DNA from: Owenweeksia sp965214115
GTDB lineage: Bacteria; Bacteroidota; Bacteroidia; Flavobacteriales; Schleiferiaceae
NCBI GenBank assembly: GCA_965214115.1
Contig: CBDCAU010000009.1
Span: 248,001 to 312,000 of the forward strand
DNA: 64,000 bases
Reading direction: 5' to 3'
Below, one piece after another: positions 25,858 through 33,774 of this stretch. The number at the start of each line of letters is the position of its first letter. Position 1 is the first letter of the stretch. A program made the translations under genes and the position numbers. A model generated the notes under the pieces. It saw only the letters and a program-made list of their open reading frames with translations. It did not search any database and had not been told where the DNA came from.

Positions 25858-26071
25858 CCTCACCCCCCGACCCCCTCTCCTTTTGGGAGAGGGGGAGACG
25901 AGGTGGAAAATTGAACCGAACTAAATTTCGATGAAGAAAAAAGCTGATGATGAAATTTTTCAAACCAAATCACATCCCAACCTTCACGCACGTCACCCCT
26001 CTCTGAAGGAGAGGGGCTGGGGGTGAGGTAAAAAATCTGCGACATCCGCTAAATCTCCCGTAAAGACGGGA
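25858..26071. repeat. Inverted pair of C-rich palindromic repeats plus hairpin
   Basis: An element beginning CCTCACCCCCCGACCCCCTC (25858-25903) is repeated in inverted orientation at 25993-26029. Each has its own CTCTCC..GGAGAG hairpin. TCCCGTaaagACGGGA at 26057-26071 is a further hairpin. The region between holA and the next gene holds no ORF of note. Confidence 0.7.
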
Positions 26072-26109
26072 CAGGCGCGTGTAAAAAAAAAGGAAATTTG
26101 CCCGCCCGT

Positions 26110-26562
26110 ATGAAAAACCTCGTTCCGCTAAATCTCCCCGAACCGGATTTGAAACTCGCCAAAAAAGAAGGGCAAATCTTCGTTTGGGACGACATCCGCA
26201 AAAAATACCTGAAACTCGACCCCGAAGAATGGGTGCGCCAGCATTTCGTGTTTTTTCTTTTGGAAATGGGCTATCCCAAATCTTCTTTCGCTTTGGAAGG
26301 TGGTTTCCGCCTGCACCAAAAATTGCAGCGCACCGATATCCTCATTTATAAAAATGGCGCGCCCAAACTTTTGGTGGAATGCAAAGCCCCGCAAGTGCCG
26401 CTTTCGCAAAACACCTTCGACCAAGCCGCGCGCTACAATTTGATTTATAAGGTTGATTTTCTGATTGTTACCAACGGATTGCGCCATTTTTTCACGAAAG
26501 TGGACAAGGAAAAGGAGCGGTATGTTTTTTTGGAGGAGGCGCCGAGGTATGAAGAATTGTAA
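26110..26562 (+). CDS. Type I restriction HsdR N-terminal-like nuclease-fold protein
   Basis: The 150-residue protein corresponds to the HSDR_N_2 family: FVWDDIRKKYLKLDPEEWVR, then QRTDILIYKNGAPKLLVECK (the D..E-x-K core of PD-(D/E)XK nucleases), and YKVDFLIVTNG. It lacks the helicase and specificity parts of HsdR and no methylase is near, so it is a stand-alone single-domain protein. Such genes commonly lie next to holA in Bacteroidota (from memory). Its role in DNA metabolism is unproven. The ATG at 26110 is preferred to an alternative start at 26098. Confidence 0.85.
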   Translation: MKNLVPLNLPEPDLKLAKKEGQIFVWDDIRKKYLKLDPEEWVRQHFVFFLLEMGYPKSSFALEGGFRLHQKLQRTDILIYKNGAPKLLVECKAPQVPLSQNTFDQAARYNLIYKVDFLIVTNGLRHFFTKVDKEKERYVFLEEAPRYEEL

Positions 26563-26592
26563 AACCTCGCAGGTTTTCTTAAACCTGCAAGA
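26561..26592. repeat. AACCTGC hairpin repeat
   Basis: GCAGGTTT tctt AAACCTGC (26569-26588) is a perfect 8-bp stem after the HsdR_N-like gene. A close relative lies at 27991-28027 on the far side of the IS element. It lacks a T-tract. Confidence 0.6.
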
Positions 26593-26622
26593 TTATCTAT
26601 CAAGGAAAATCCTTCAAAACCC

Positions 26623-26630
26623 TATTTTTG
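26623..26630 (+). promoter_or_regulatory. Probable -7 box (TATTTTTG) of the interrupted antitoxin gene
   Basis: TAnnTTTG match ending five bases before the ATG at 26635. Confidence 0.4.
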
Positions 26631-26649
26631 TGAAATGCAAATTCTCTTA

Positions 26650-27527
26650 GAAGCTGTCTAAAAACGTTTCAACATAATTTTTATGGAGGCTAAAAGCACC
26701 ATCGCCTCCGATGAGCTCTTCAGCCTCTCGTAGTTCTTTGAGTTCCTGCGGCAGGTGTCCAGCCAGGCGAAGGTGCGCTCGACCACCCAGCGCCGGGGCA
26801 GCACCTGGAAGCCGCCCCCCTCGGGCTTCTTGATTATCTCCAAGTCGATGCCATGGTCTTTTTTGGCCTTCTCCACCAGTTTGCCCGCGTAGCCGCCGTC
26901 GGCCCAGAGCTTGCGCAGGCACCGCCAGTCCCCCGCCATCCCGTCCAGCAGCCCGGCCGCGCCGTCCCTGTCCTGCACCGAGGCCGGGCCGACCTCCACG
27001 GCCAGCAGGTGGCCCTGGGTGTCCACGGCGATGTGCCGCTTCACCCCCTTGACCTTCTTGCCCGCGTCGTAGCCCGCCGGCTGCCCTGCCACCAGGGTGT
27101 TCTTGACGGACTGGGAGTCCACCGAGCCCGCCGTGGGCTGCGGGCCGCGCCCGGCCTCTGCTCGGCGCGCCTCCACCAGAGATGCGTTCACCGCCTCCCA
27201 CAGGCCGCTGTCCCGCCAGGCGGCGTAATAGTAATAGACCAGCTTCCAGCCGGGGAAGTCCGAGGGAAGCATCCGCCACTGGCAGCCGCTCTCCACAAGG
27301 TACATAACCGCGTTGACCACCTCGCGCAGGCCGTGCTTGCGCCTGCGGCGGGTGTCGAAGAATTTTGATAATATTGCCCACTGGCCGTCGCTCAGGTCGC
27401 TCGGGTAAGCCGTCATGATTATGATTTTGGTGAATCACAATTTTCGGCATGCAGGAAGGGCCCAGCGGCGGCCTTCCTTGTTTTTTCTCAACACTGGTAT
27501 ATGAAATAATCATTTCTAGACAGCCTC
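26650..27527. mobile_element. IS5-family insertion sequence, 878 bp
   Basis: Imperfect terminal inverted repeats begin GAAGCTGTCTAAAAA (left) and GAGGCTGTCTAGAAA (right, minus strand). A TTA target duplication flanks the element (26647-26649 and 27528-27530), consistent with IS5-family elements of the IS1031 type (TNA). One transposase gene fills it. Its base composition is clearly richer in GC than the surroundings, which suggests recent arrival. Confidence 0.92.
26658..27416 (-). CDS. IS5-family DDE transposase
   Basis: A 252-residue transposase with an N-terminal DUF4096-like region (LSDGQWAILSKFF, YLVESGCQWRMLP). The DDE catalytic core shows D in AGSVDSQSVKNT, D in LWADGGYAGKLVE, and E in RRWVVERTFAWLDTCRR. 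The frame is intact, so the element may be active. The stop codon overlaps the left inverted repeat. Confidence 0.95.
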   Translation of the reverse strand: MTAYPSDLSDGQWAILSKFFDTRRRRKHGLREVVNAVMYLVESGCQWRMLPSDFPGWKLVYYYYAAWRDSGLWEAVNASLVEARRAEAGRGPQPTAGSVDSQSVKNTLVAGQPAGYDAGKKVKGVKRHIAVDTQGHLLAVEVGPASVQDRDGAAGLLDGMAGDWRCLRKLWADGGYAGKLVEKAKKDHGIDLEIIKKPEGGGFQVLPRRWVVERTFAWLDTCRRNSKNYERLKSSSEAMVLLASIKIMLKRF

Positions 27528-27713
27528 TTAGAAATAGACGACCAAAAAGGCCAGCATTGGTGGGAAATCTTAAAAAACCTGCCGGACGCCAAGGCGCAAC
27601 TGATTTCTCCCGCCAAGGCGCAATTGATTTCCGAATTCAAAGAGGCGCTGGAAAATTTGCAATTGGGGAAAGAGGGGAAAATGAAGGCCCGCCCCGCGAG
27701 GGAATTGCTCTAA

Positions 27714-28060
27714 ATCTTTACAGTCCCGAAGGGACGCCATATTGATAGCCCACATCGTAAGATGTGGGTTTTTTAAATCACAAAGGATTCAGAATTTTGG
27801 AGTGCCGAAGGCACGGGACGGTATTCTTATGAAATGTGCCGTGCCTTCGGCACTTCAATTTCCAAATCAATCCATCACATTTAAGACCCCAATCTTACGA
27901 TTGGGGCTATCGATATGACGTGCCGTTGGCACTGCGGGATGACCTGTTAGCGTCCCTGACCTAACAGCGTCAGGCTATGGCGGCTCTCTGTAAAAACCTC
28001 GCAGGTTCAAGAAAACCTGCAAGGTTTCCCCTCTTCCCAACCCACGGTTTCAACCGTGGG
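27714..28060. repeat. Array of five or more intergenic hairpins
   Basis: Consecutive palindromes: GTCCCgaagGGAC, CCCACATC/GATGTGGG, GTGCCgaagGCAC, its larger copy GTGCCGTGCCTTCGGCAC, CCCCAATC/GATTGGGG, and GTGCCgttgGCAC. GACCTGTTAGCGTC (27944) and GCAGGTT/AACCTGC (about 28002-28022) follow, then CCCACGGTT/AACCGTGGG (28041-28060). No gene is visible. The order suggests accumulated REP-type elements. Confidence 0.65.
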
Positions 28061-28078
28061 CCACCACCGCCCAATCCC

Positions 28079-28086
28079 TACTTTTG
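28079..28086 (+). promoter_or_regulatory. Probable -7 box (TACTTTTG) of purB
   Basis: Exact TAnnTTTG match 20 bp before the purB ATG; no clear -33 box. Confidence 0.5.
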
Positions 28087-28105
28087 CCGCTTATTTTTCA
28101 TAAAA

Positions 28106-29452
28106 ATGGAACACCAACTTCTCGCCATTTCCCCCGTGGACGGCCGCTACCGCCGCATCACCGAAAAACTGCAAAACTACTTTTCCGAGTACGCGCTCAT
28201 CCAATATCGCGTGCGCGTGGAGGTGGAATATTTCATCGCACTATGCGAATTGCCGCTACCGCAACTCAAAGGATTCGACCGCAGCAACTACATCGAACTG
28301 CGCGATATGTATTTGGATTTCAATGTGGAAGACGCCGCGCGCATCAAGGAAATCGAAAAAGAAACCAACCACGATGTGAAGGCCGTGGAATATTTCATCA
28401 AAGAAAAAATGGAGGGGCTGGGGCTGGAAAAATTCAAGGAATTCATTCATTTCGGATTGACGTCACAGGACATTAATAATACGGCCGTGCCGCTCTCACT
28501 ACGGGAGTTCATTGAAAGAGAATACGTCACGGAACTCGGCGATTTGGTGGTGACGCTTTCGCAGATGGCCGAGCAGTGGAAAGACGTACCGATGCTGGCG
28601 CGGACGCACGGCCAGCCCGCCTCCCCTACCCGACTGGGCAAAGAAATCGAAGTGTTCACCGAGCGTTTTGACCAGCAACTTCGCCTGATGCGCCACATTC
28701 CGTTTTCAGCCAAATTTGGCGGCGCAACGGGCAATTTCAACGCCCACCACGTCGCCTATCCCGATGTGGACTGGCGCGCGTTTTCGCAAGATTTTGTCAA
28801 TGGCAATCTCGGTTTGCAGCAATCTTGGCCCACCACGCAGGTGGACCATTACGACCACCTCGCCGCGCTTTTCGATTGTTTCAAAAGAATCAACACCATC
28901 ATTTTGGATTTGAACCGCGATTTGTGGAGCTACATTTCGATGGATTATTTCAAACAAAAAATCAAGGCCGGCGAGATTGGCAGCTCGGCGATGCCGCACA
29001 AAGTGAACCCGATTGATTTTGAAAACAGCGAGGGAAATTTGGGGATTGCCAACGCGCTTTTTGAACACCTTTCTGCCAAACTGCCGGTGAGCCGCTTGCA
29101 GCGCGACCTTACTGACAGCACGGTTTTGCGGAACATCGGCGTACCGCTGGCGCATACGCAAATCGCCATTCAATCCACTTTGAAAGGATTGGGGAAATTG
29201 CTTTTGAACCGTGAAAAAATCGACGAAGATTTAGAGAACAATTGGGCGGTAACGGCTGAAGCCATCCAAAGCATTTTGCGCCGCGAAGGTTTTGAAAAAC
29301 CTTACGAACTGCTGAAGGATTTAACGCGCAGCAACCGCCCCGCCAATCAAAACGATATTTCGCAATTCATTGATAATTTGGAAGTTAGCGAGGAGGTGAA
29401 AAAAGAATTGCACCAAATTTCGCCACAGAATTACACCGGACTGAAATGGTGA
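28106..29452 (+). CDS. purB: Adenylosuccinate lyase
   Basis: A 448-residue enzyme of the fumarase/aspartase superfamily that acts twice in purine synthesis (SAICAR to AICAR, adenylosuccinate to AMP). It starts MEHQLLAISPVDGRYR, the usual long-form PurB N-terminus. FGLTSQDINNTAVPL, ARTHGQPASPTRLGKE and the signature GSSAMPHKVNPIDFENSEG (catalytic Ser loop) are all present. An upstream in-frame start at 27977 would translate repeats and is rejected. Confidence 0.96.
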   Translation: MEHQLLAISPVDGRYRRITEKLQNYFSEYALIQYRVRVEVEYFIALCELPLPQLKGFDRSNYIELRDMYLDFNVEDAARIKEIEKETNHDVKAVEYFIKEKMEGLGLEKFKEFIHFGLTSQDINNTAVPLSLREFIEREYVTELGDLVVTLSQMAEQWKDVPMLARTHGQPASPTRLGKEIEVFTERFDQQLRLMRHIPFSAKFGGATGNFNAHHVAYPDVDWRAFSQDFVNGNLGLQQSWPTTQVDHYDHLAALFDCFKRINTIILDLNRDLWSYISMDYFKQKIKAGEIGSSAMPHKVNPIDFENSEGNLGIANALFEHLSAKLPVSRLQRDLTDSTVLRNIGVPLAHTQIAIQSTLKGLGKLLLNREKIDEDLENNWAVTAEAIQSILRREGFEKPYELLKDLTRSNRPANQNDISQFIDNLEVSEEVKKELHQISPQNYTGLKW

Positions 29453-30390
29453 TGATCATCGACGGCCACGAAATTGAGCGGGGCGAAAACCGCTACATCG
29501 AGCTGAATATCGCGCGACTGCCTTCGGGAACTCCGATAACAATGCCCGTCCACATCCACCGAAGCACCAAGGACGGGCCCACCATTCTGCTCTCCGGCGG
29601 GATGCACGGCGACGAGGTGAACGGCATCGAAATCGTGCGGCGCTTTTTGGAGAAGAAGACCGCCGACAAACTGCTGAAAGGCAGCATCGTCGCCATCCCC
29701 ATCATCAATGTGTACGGCTTCATCAACTTTTCGCGCGACGTGCCGGATGGAAAAGACGTGAACCGCAGCTTTCCCGGCCGCGAAGACGGCAGCCTCGCCA
29801 GCGTGGTGGCGCACACGATTACGCACAAGATTTTGCCTGCCGTGGATTTCGGTCTGGATTTCCACACCGGCGGGGCCAGCCGCACCAATTTCCCGCAAAT
29901 CCGCTATGAAAAAGGCGGCGAACTGGCGGCCGAAATCGCCGATGCCTTTGCCGCGCCTTTCACTTTGAACAGCAAATTGATTCAAGGCTCGTTCCGCGAA
30001 ACTGCGGCGCAGATGGGCAAAACGATTGTGGTATTTGAAGGCGGCGAAACCCTGCGCATCGACCCGAAAACCGTGGAGGAAGGATTGAAAGGGATTTCGC
30101 GGGTTTTGCACCATTTTGGGATGTTGGAGGAAAAATCAAAAATCGGCAAAAAGAAGCGGCGCAGTTTTCAGGAATCCAATTGGATCCGAGCAGAAGTTTC
30201 GGGGCTTTTTCGCCACAAAAAAAAGAGTGGTCAAAAGGTAAAAGAAGGACAAACTTTGGGTTACATTTCTGCGCCGACCAATGATTATTCCGTGAAGGTA
30301 AAATCACCGACGGATGGTTATATCATTGGGCATCAGAATTTTCCGCTGGTGCATAAGGGGGATGCGCTTTTTCATATTGGGGAGGAGTAG
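29446..30390 (+). CDS. Succinylglutamate desuccinylase/aspartoacylase-family metallohydrolase
   Basis: A 314-residue zinc hydrolase with an N-terminal carboxypeptidase-like domain. GGMHGDEVNGIEIV supplies the H-x-x-E zinc pair, and VDFGLDFHTGG supplies the third histidine. VFEGGETLRID holds the probable catalytic Glu. The C-terminal 90 residues (FRHKKKSGQKVKEGQTLGYI, KSPTDGYIIGHQNFPLV) form a lipoyl/biotinyl-like beta domain. The substrate (an N-acyl amino acid) is unknown. The gene overlaps the purB stop by 7 bp. Confidence 0.9.
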   Translation: MVMIIDGHEIERGENRYIELNIARLPSGTPITMPVHIHRSTKDGPTILLSGGMHGDEVNGIEIVRRFLEKKTADKLLKGSIVAIPIINVYGFINFSRDVPDGKDVNRSFPGREDGSLASVVAHTITHKILPAVDFGLDFHTGGASRTNFPQIRYEKGGELAAEIADAFAAPFTLNSKLIQGSFRETAAQMGKTIVVFEGGETLRIDPKTVEEGLKGISRVLHHFGMLEEKSKIGKKKRRSFQESNWIRAEVSGLFRHKKKSGQKVKEGQTLGYISAPTNDYSVKVKSPTDGYIIGHQNFPLVHKGDALFHIGEE

Positions 30391-30471
30391 TCGCTGGTGC
30401 AGTTGCTGGTGCGCGATTATATCGCGTTCCGGCAATTCTCTACACACGCGATGTAATCGGCGCGCCAGCGA

Positions 30472-30563
30472 ACCGTGTAATTTTAAAGCTCAGCTTTAAA
30501 TTTGCACGGTAAAAAATTAAAATTAACCGTGTAATTTTAAAATTCATTTTTAAATTTGCACGG
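30472..30563. repeat. Two palindromes abutting the ATPase start codon
   Basis: Two versions of a 38-39-bp palindrome (ACCGTGTAATTTTAAA ... TTTAAATTTGCACGG) lie at 30472-30510 and 30526-30563. The second ends on the base before the ATG at 30564. The inner part differs (AAAGCTcAGCTTT against AAAATTcATTTTT) while the arms are conserved. They could be DNA operators or an RNA hairpin covering the translation start. Confidence 0.75.
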
Positions 30564-31721
30564 ATGATTACTCGATTTCCCCAAATAGAATTTGATTATT
30601 TATTGGCGAATTTTCCTGCCGTGGGATTGGTGGGCGCGCGCCAAGTGGGCAAAACCACGCTGGCCAAATCGCAGGTTTCAGACAAAAATCCAATGCTTTA
30701 TTTGGATTTGGAGCGCGGTTCCGACAAAGCCAAGCTGGGCGACCCCGAACTTTTCCTGCAAAACAATGCGGACAAGACCATTATTTTAGACGAAATCCAA
30801 AATATGCCGGAGCTGTTTCCGCTGCTGCGCTCGCTGATTGACGATGACCGTCGGGCGGGGCGCTTCGTGATTTTGGGTTCGGCCTCGCCGCCGCTGCTGC
30901 GCCAAAGTTCGGAGAGCTTGGCGGGGCGTATCGCTTATTTGCAGTTGCACCCGCTGAATCTGCTGGAAACTGCACCCGAAACTTCGTGGCAAAACCTGTG
31001 GACATTCGGCGGATTTCCCGAGCCGCTCTTGAAAAACCAACCCAAATTTTCGGAACGCTGGCAGCAAAACTTTTTGGAAAACTATCTTTTTCGTGATTTG
31101 CCTTTTTTTGGATTGCCCGCGCGGCCGGAAGTTACGCGGCGGCTTTTCAAAATGCTGGCTGCGATGAACGGCCAATTGCTGAGTTATTCCACTTTGGCCA
31201 AATCGCTGGGGCTGACCGTGCCCACCGTGAAAACGTACCTCGAATTTATCCAAGGCGCGTTTTTGGTACGGACGCTACAACCGTGGTCGGCCAACCTGAA
31301 AAAGCGGCTGGTGAAATCGCCCAAAATCTATTTTTCCGACACGGGGATGCTGCACCATTTATTGGGGTTGCACAATTTCAACGACCTTTTGGGACATCCG
31401 GCCGCCGGCCTTTCGTGGGAAACCTTCGTCATCGCGCAGGTAAAATCGGTGCTGAAACCCTCGGACGAACTTTATTTTTACCGCACTTCCCACGGCGCGG
31501 AAATCGACCTGCTCATCCGCCGCAACGAAAAATGGCGGGCCGCCGCCGAAATCAAATTGTCCTCTGCGCCGGTACTTTCCAAAGGCACTTTCAGCGCGAT
31601 GGAGGATTTGGAATTGGAGCATCTGTATGTGGTGACGCCGGAAGCGGACAATTATTTTTTGAAGGAGAAGGTGGAAGTGGTGGGGATTGAGTTGTTTTTG
31701 CGGAGGTTGGTGGAAGGTTAA
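30564..31721 (+). CDS. AAA_14/DUF4143 ATPase
   Basis: A 385-residue protein with an N-terminal AAA_14 P-loop domain (Walker A GLVGARQVGKTTLAKS, Walker B KTIILDEIQNMPELF, sensor VILGSASP). A winged-helix region follows (LAKSLGLTVPTVKTYLEFIQ). The C-terminal DUF4143 domain has a PD-(D/E)XK-like core (GAEIDLLIRRNEKWRAAAEIK). The family is very common and multi-copy in Bacteroidota; its function is not established, with roles suggested near toxin or defence loci. Confidence 0.92.
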   Translation: MITRFPQIEFDYLLANFPAVGLVGARQVGKTTLAKSQVSDKNPMLYLDLERGSDKAKLGDPELFLQNNADKTIILDEIQNMPELFPLLRSLIDDDRRAGRFVILGSASPPLLRQSSESLAGRIAYLQLHPLNLLETAPETSWQNLWTFGGFPEPLLKNQPKFSERWQQNFLENYLFRDLPFFGLPARPEVTRRLFKMLAAMNGQLLSYSTLAKSLGLTVPTVKTYLEFIQGAFLVRTLQPWSANLKKRLVKSPKIYFSDTGMLHHLLGLHNFNDLLGHPAAGLSWETFVIAQVKSVLKPSDELYFYRTSHGAEIDLLIRRNEKWRAAAEIKLSSAPVLSKGTFSAMEDLELEHLYVVTPEADNYFLKEKVEVVGIELFLRRLVEG

Positions 31722-31748
31722 AATTTTAAGTCCCACCCAAACCCTAAA

Positions 31749-31778
31749 TGTCAAGTATTTTGCGCAAAATATTTGACA
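31749..31778. repeat. 30-bp near-perfect palindrome
   Basis: TGTCAAgTATTTTGC and its mirror (one mismatch) begin 28 bp after the ATPase stop. It marks the point where base composition falls. It may be a terminator-like hairpin, an operator, or the old edge of the island. Confidence 0.7.
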
Positions 31779-31900
31779 GAATAATGTGCATTTTTGGAGT
31801 TTGAAAATGTTTACTTCTACATTAAGAAAATTATCGTGTTTACAAGGGGAGATTCTATTACATTGGTAAAGAATGATTTAACTACTGAAAATATGATGAT

Positions 31901-32006
31901 GCTAAACGCAATTGCGTTTAGCCAAACGTTGGCAAATATTTTTTTTAAGTTTTTGGATGGTTTTTTTGAATTTTTAGGCTTTAAAAAAGGGAAACAATTT
32001 GCCAAC
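31901..32006. repeat. Palindromes in the left flank of the island
   Basis: A perfect 22-bp palindrome (GCTAAACGCAA and its mirror, 31901-31922) is followed by GTTGGCAAAT (31928-31937) pairing with ATTTGCCAAC (31997-32006) across a T-rich 59-nt loop. The 31722-32206 region has no credible gene and looks like remnants of one or more cassette junctions. Confidence 0.6.
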
Positions 32007-32122
32007 AAAACCTAAGAAACATACGGGCGATTTTTTTGAAAGAAATTTGGTGATTGCGACAGAATTTGACTTTGAAAAGATTGAAATTTATCGAAACCCG
32101 TACGTTTCTTAGCCAGACCGTT
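32004..32122 (+). repeat. attC-like inverted-repeat structure, left boundary
   Basis: From AAC (32004) to GTT (32122). CTAAGAAACATACGGG (32012-32027) pairs with CCCGTACGTTTCTTAG (32097-32112) with one mismatch across a 69-nt loop, and CCAGACCGTT follows. The layout of long imperfect stem, about 70-nt loop and terminal GACCGTT is shared with 36099-36221. It resembles an integron attC site but is not a canonical one. Confidence 0.55.
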
Positions 32123-32206
32123 GTGCGGCATACAAGAAAAGCCAACCGCACAAACCGCACATTTGGTTTTTGCCGACACAAAAGCCAACGCTGAAACTGA
32201 AATGAA

Positions 32207-33766
32207 ATGCTAAAAAAAATTACACTCAAAGGCGAACAGAAAAAAGTACTGTTCCTACCATCAACAAACCCGATTCAGATTAAAGGAGTTGCAGGAAGCG
32301 GAAAAACAACAGTTGCACTTTACAGAGCAAAACACCTTTTGGAAACTCAAGCAAATCTGTTTAAAGAAACTAAGATTGTAATATTTACTTACAATAAAAC
32401 TTTAGCTGCATATATTGAAGCGATAAAGCCATACATTAATGGAGGTTATCAAAAAGACAGTGATGAGATTAAACCCAAAACAGCTGACGGACTGAATGTA
32501 CAAATCACCAACTTTCACAAATGGGCATTTTCTTTCATTGAACAGAACGGAATTCCACTTAGAAAAGAAACTTTTGAAAATGGGCAAAGGAAAATAATTT
32601 GGAAAACGATAAGTGGTAGTGCTCAAACAGATTTAATTGCCTCATCAAAAAGAAAATTTAGCACTGAAAATATCGCTTCAAAGACAACTGAATTTTTTCA
32701 GGAAGAAATTTCTTGGATTAAAGGCAAAAACTTCAGAACAAGAGATGAATATATTGATGCAAAAAGAACAGGCAGAGGTACTTCAGACCGTGTTACCAAA
32801 GAAGACAAAGAAGTAATATGGAAAATTTTCCAAGAATATAATTCAAAGCTTAAATCCATTGATAAAGTAGATTTTGATGACTACGCAATATTGGCATTAG
32901 ATATTATTAACAGAAAAACTGATTTTGTTCAACTGTACACTCACATTATTATCGATGAAGCACAAGACCTAAACAAAGCTCAAATCCTTGTTATATCAAA
33001 ATTAGTCGATAGTGAAACCAATAGTCTTTCCATAATAGCAGATGCGGCACAACGCATTTTCAAAAGTGGATTTGTTTGGAGCGAAGTAGGTATTAATGTT
33101 CGTGGTGGTAGAACTATTGAATTTAAAAAGAACTACAGAAACTCAGTTCATATAGCAAGAGCCGCATTATCACTTTTAGACAAAGAGATTGACAAGTCCG
33201 AATTCACAAATGTCGAGACTGCGTTAAAAGGTGGAGAAAAACCTAAGGTAGCTTACTATTCTAACTTCGATGAACAGCTTTCTCATCTTGACGACCAACT
33301 AACTGATTTAAGAAACAGCGATAATGTTCAGAGTACGGTTGTACTTCATCGATCAAGAAATGGAGTTTCACAAATCAAAAGCTTTCTTGACAGTAACGGG
33401 TTTTCAACCGAACTAGTCAAATCAAGTCAGCCAGTTAATTACGGTAGTGATAGCGTTAAGATTTGTACTATGTCTTCAATTAAAGGATTGGAATTCAACA
33501 ATGTCTTTATTCTTGACCTAAACGATGATATAATTCCTTATCCACCAGGCTTCATCGAAGAAGACGATGAATTTCATATTTCTACAGAACGAAGATTACT
33601 ATACACTTGTATGACAAGGGCTAGAAATAAGCTATTCCTTTTTTCAAGCGATAAGGACAACCCCTCTCGTTACCTTAACGAAATTGATTCTGACCTTTTG
33701 GATGATATAAGTCCAAAATCAAATTCAACGACATCATCTACTTACGATGATGATTTACCGTTTTAA
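32207..33766 (+). CDS. SF1 UvrD/Rep-like DNA helicase
   Basis: A compact 519-residue helicase with all main motifs: Walker A GVAGSGKTTVAL (residues 27-38), motif II HIIIDEAQDLN (D250), ADAAQRIFKSG, EFKKNYRNSV (motif IV), CTMSSIKGLEFNNVFIL (motif V), and LLYTCMTRARNKLF (motif VI). It is shorter than typical UvrD/PcrA (about 720 residues), lacking most of the 2B subdomain. It is cotranscribed with the DarT-like gene, 8 bp away. Codon use is strikingly AT-rich compared with the flanking purB and aconitase genes. In the module it may translocate on or expose single-stranded DNA for the ADP-ribosyltransferase (inference). Confidence 0.93.
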   Translation: MLKKITLKGEQKKVLFLPSTNPIQIKGVAGSGKTTVALYRAKHLLETQANLFKETKIVIFTYNKTLAAYIEAIKPYINGGYQKDSDEIKPKTADGLNVQITNFHKWAFSFIEQNGIPLRKETFENGQRKIIWKTISGSAQTDLIASSKRKFSTENIASKTTEFFQEEISWIKGKNFRTRDEYIDAKRTGRGTSDRVTKEDKEVIWKIFQEYNSKLKSIDKVDFDDYAILALDIINRKTDFVQLYTHIIIDEAQDLNKAQILVISKLVDSETNSLSIIADAAQRIFKSGFVWSEVGINVRGGRTIEFKKNYRNSVHIARAALSLLDKEIDKSEFTNVETALKGGEKPKVAYYSNFDEQLSHLDDQLTDLRNSDNVQSTVVLHRSRNGVSQIKSFLDSNGFSTELVKSSQPVNYGSDSVKICTMSSIKGLEFNNVFILDLNDDIIPYPPGFIEEDDEFHISTERRLLYTCMTRARNKLFLFSSDKDNPSRYLNEIDSDLLDDISPKSNSTTSSTYDDDLPF

Positions 33767-33774
33767 TTCCTAAT

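Larger units (their letters stand above)
26635..27713 (+). pseudogene. Small antitoxin-like gene disrupted by an IS5-family element
   Basis: ATG CAA ATT CTC TTA (26635-26649) is followed by the IS, and the frame resumes exactly at 27531 with GAA ATA GAC GAC. Removing the IS and one TTA copy restores a 65-codon gene starting MQILLEIDDQKGQHWWEILK and ending ARPARELL, with a stop at 27711-27713. The layout, an N-terminal LLEI segment, a middle ISPAKAQLISEFKEAL and a basic C-terminal KARPARELL, resembles small Bacteroidota antitoxins that precede RelE/ParE toxins (from memory). No toxin gene follows; hairpins start immediately. Confidence 0.8.

Noticed and set aside
26647..27513. Long minus-strand ORF (288 codons) overlapping the transposase
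   Set aside because: Composition is Arg/Gly/Pro-rich, typical of a shadow frame in GC-rich coding DNA; the 252-residue frame carries the DDE motifs.
27977..28105. N-terminal extension of PurB
   Set aside because: It would translate hairpin repeats and the TACTTTTG promoter box; PurB homologues start at MEHQ-type residues.
31749..31778. dif/XerCD site
   Set aside because: The palindrome is longer than a dif site and lacks the asymmetric XerC/XerD arms; no evidence of replication terminus.
31794..32015. 73-codon ORF in the left flank of the module
   Set aside because: It crosses the perfect 22-bp palindrome and the GTTGGCAAAT inverted repeat, and its composition (Phe/Lys runs) reflects T-rich DNA.
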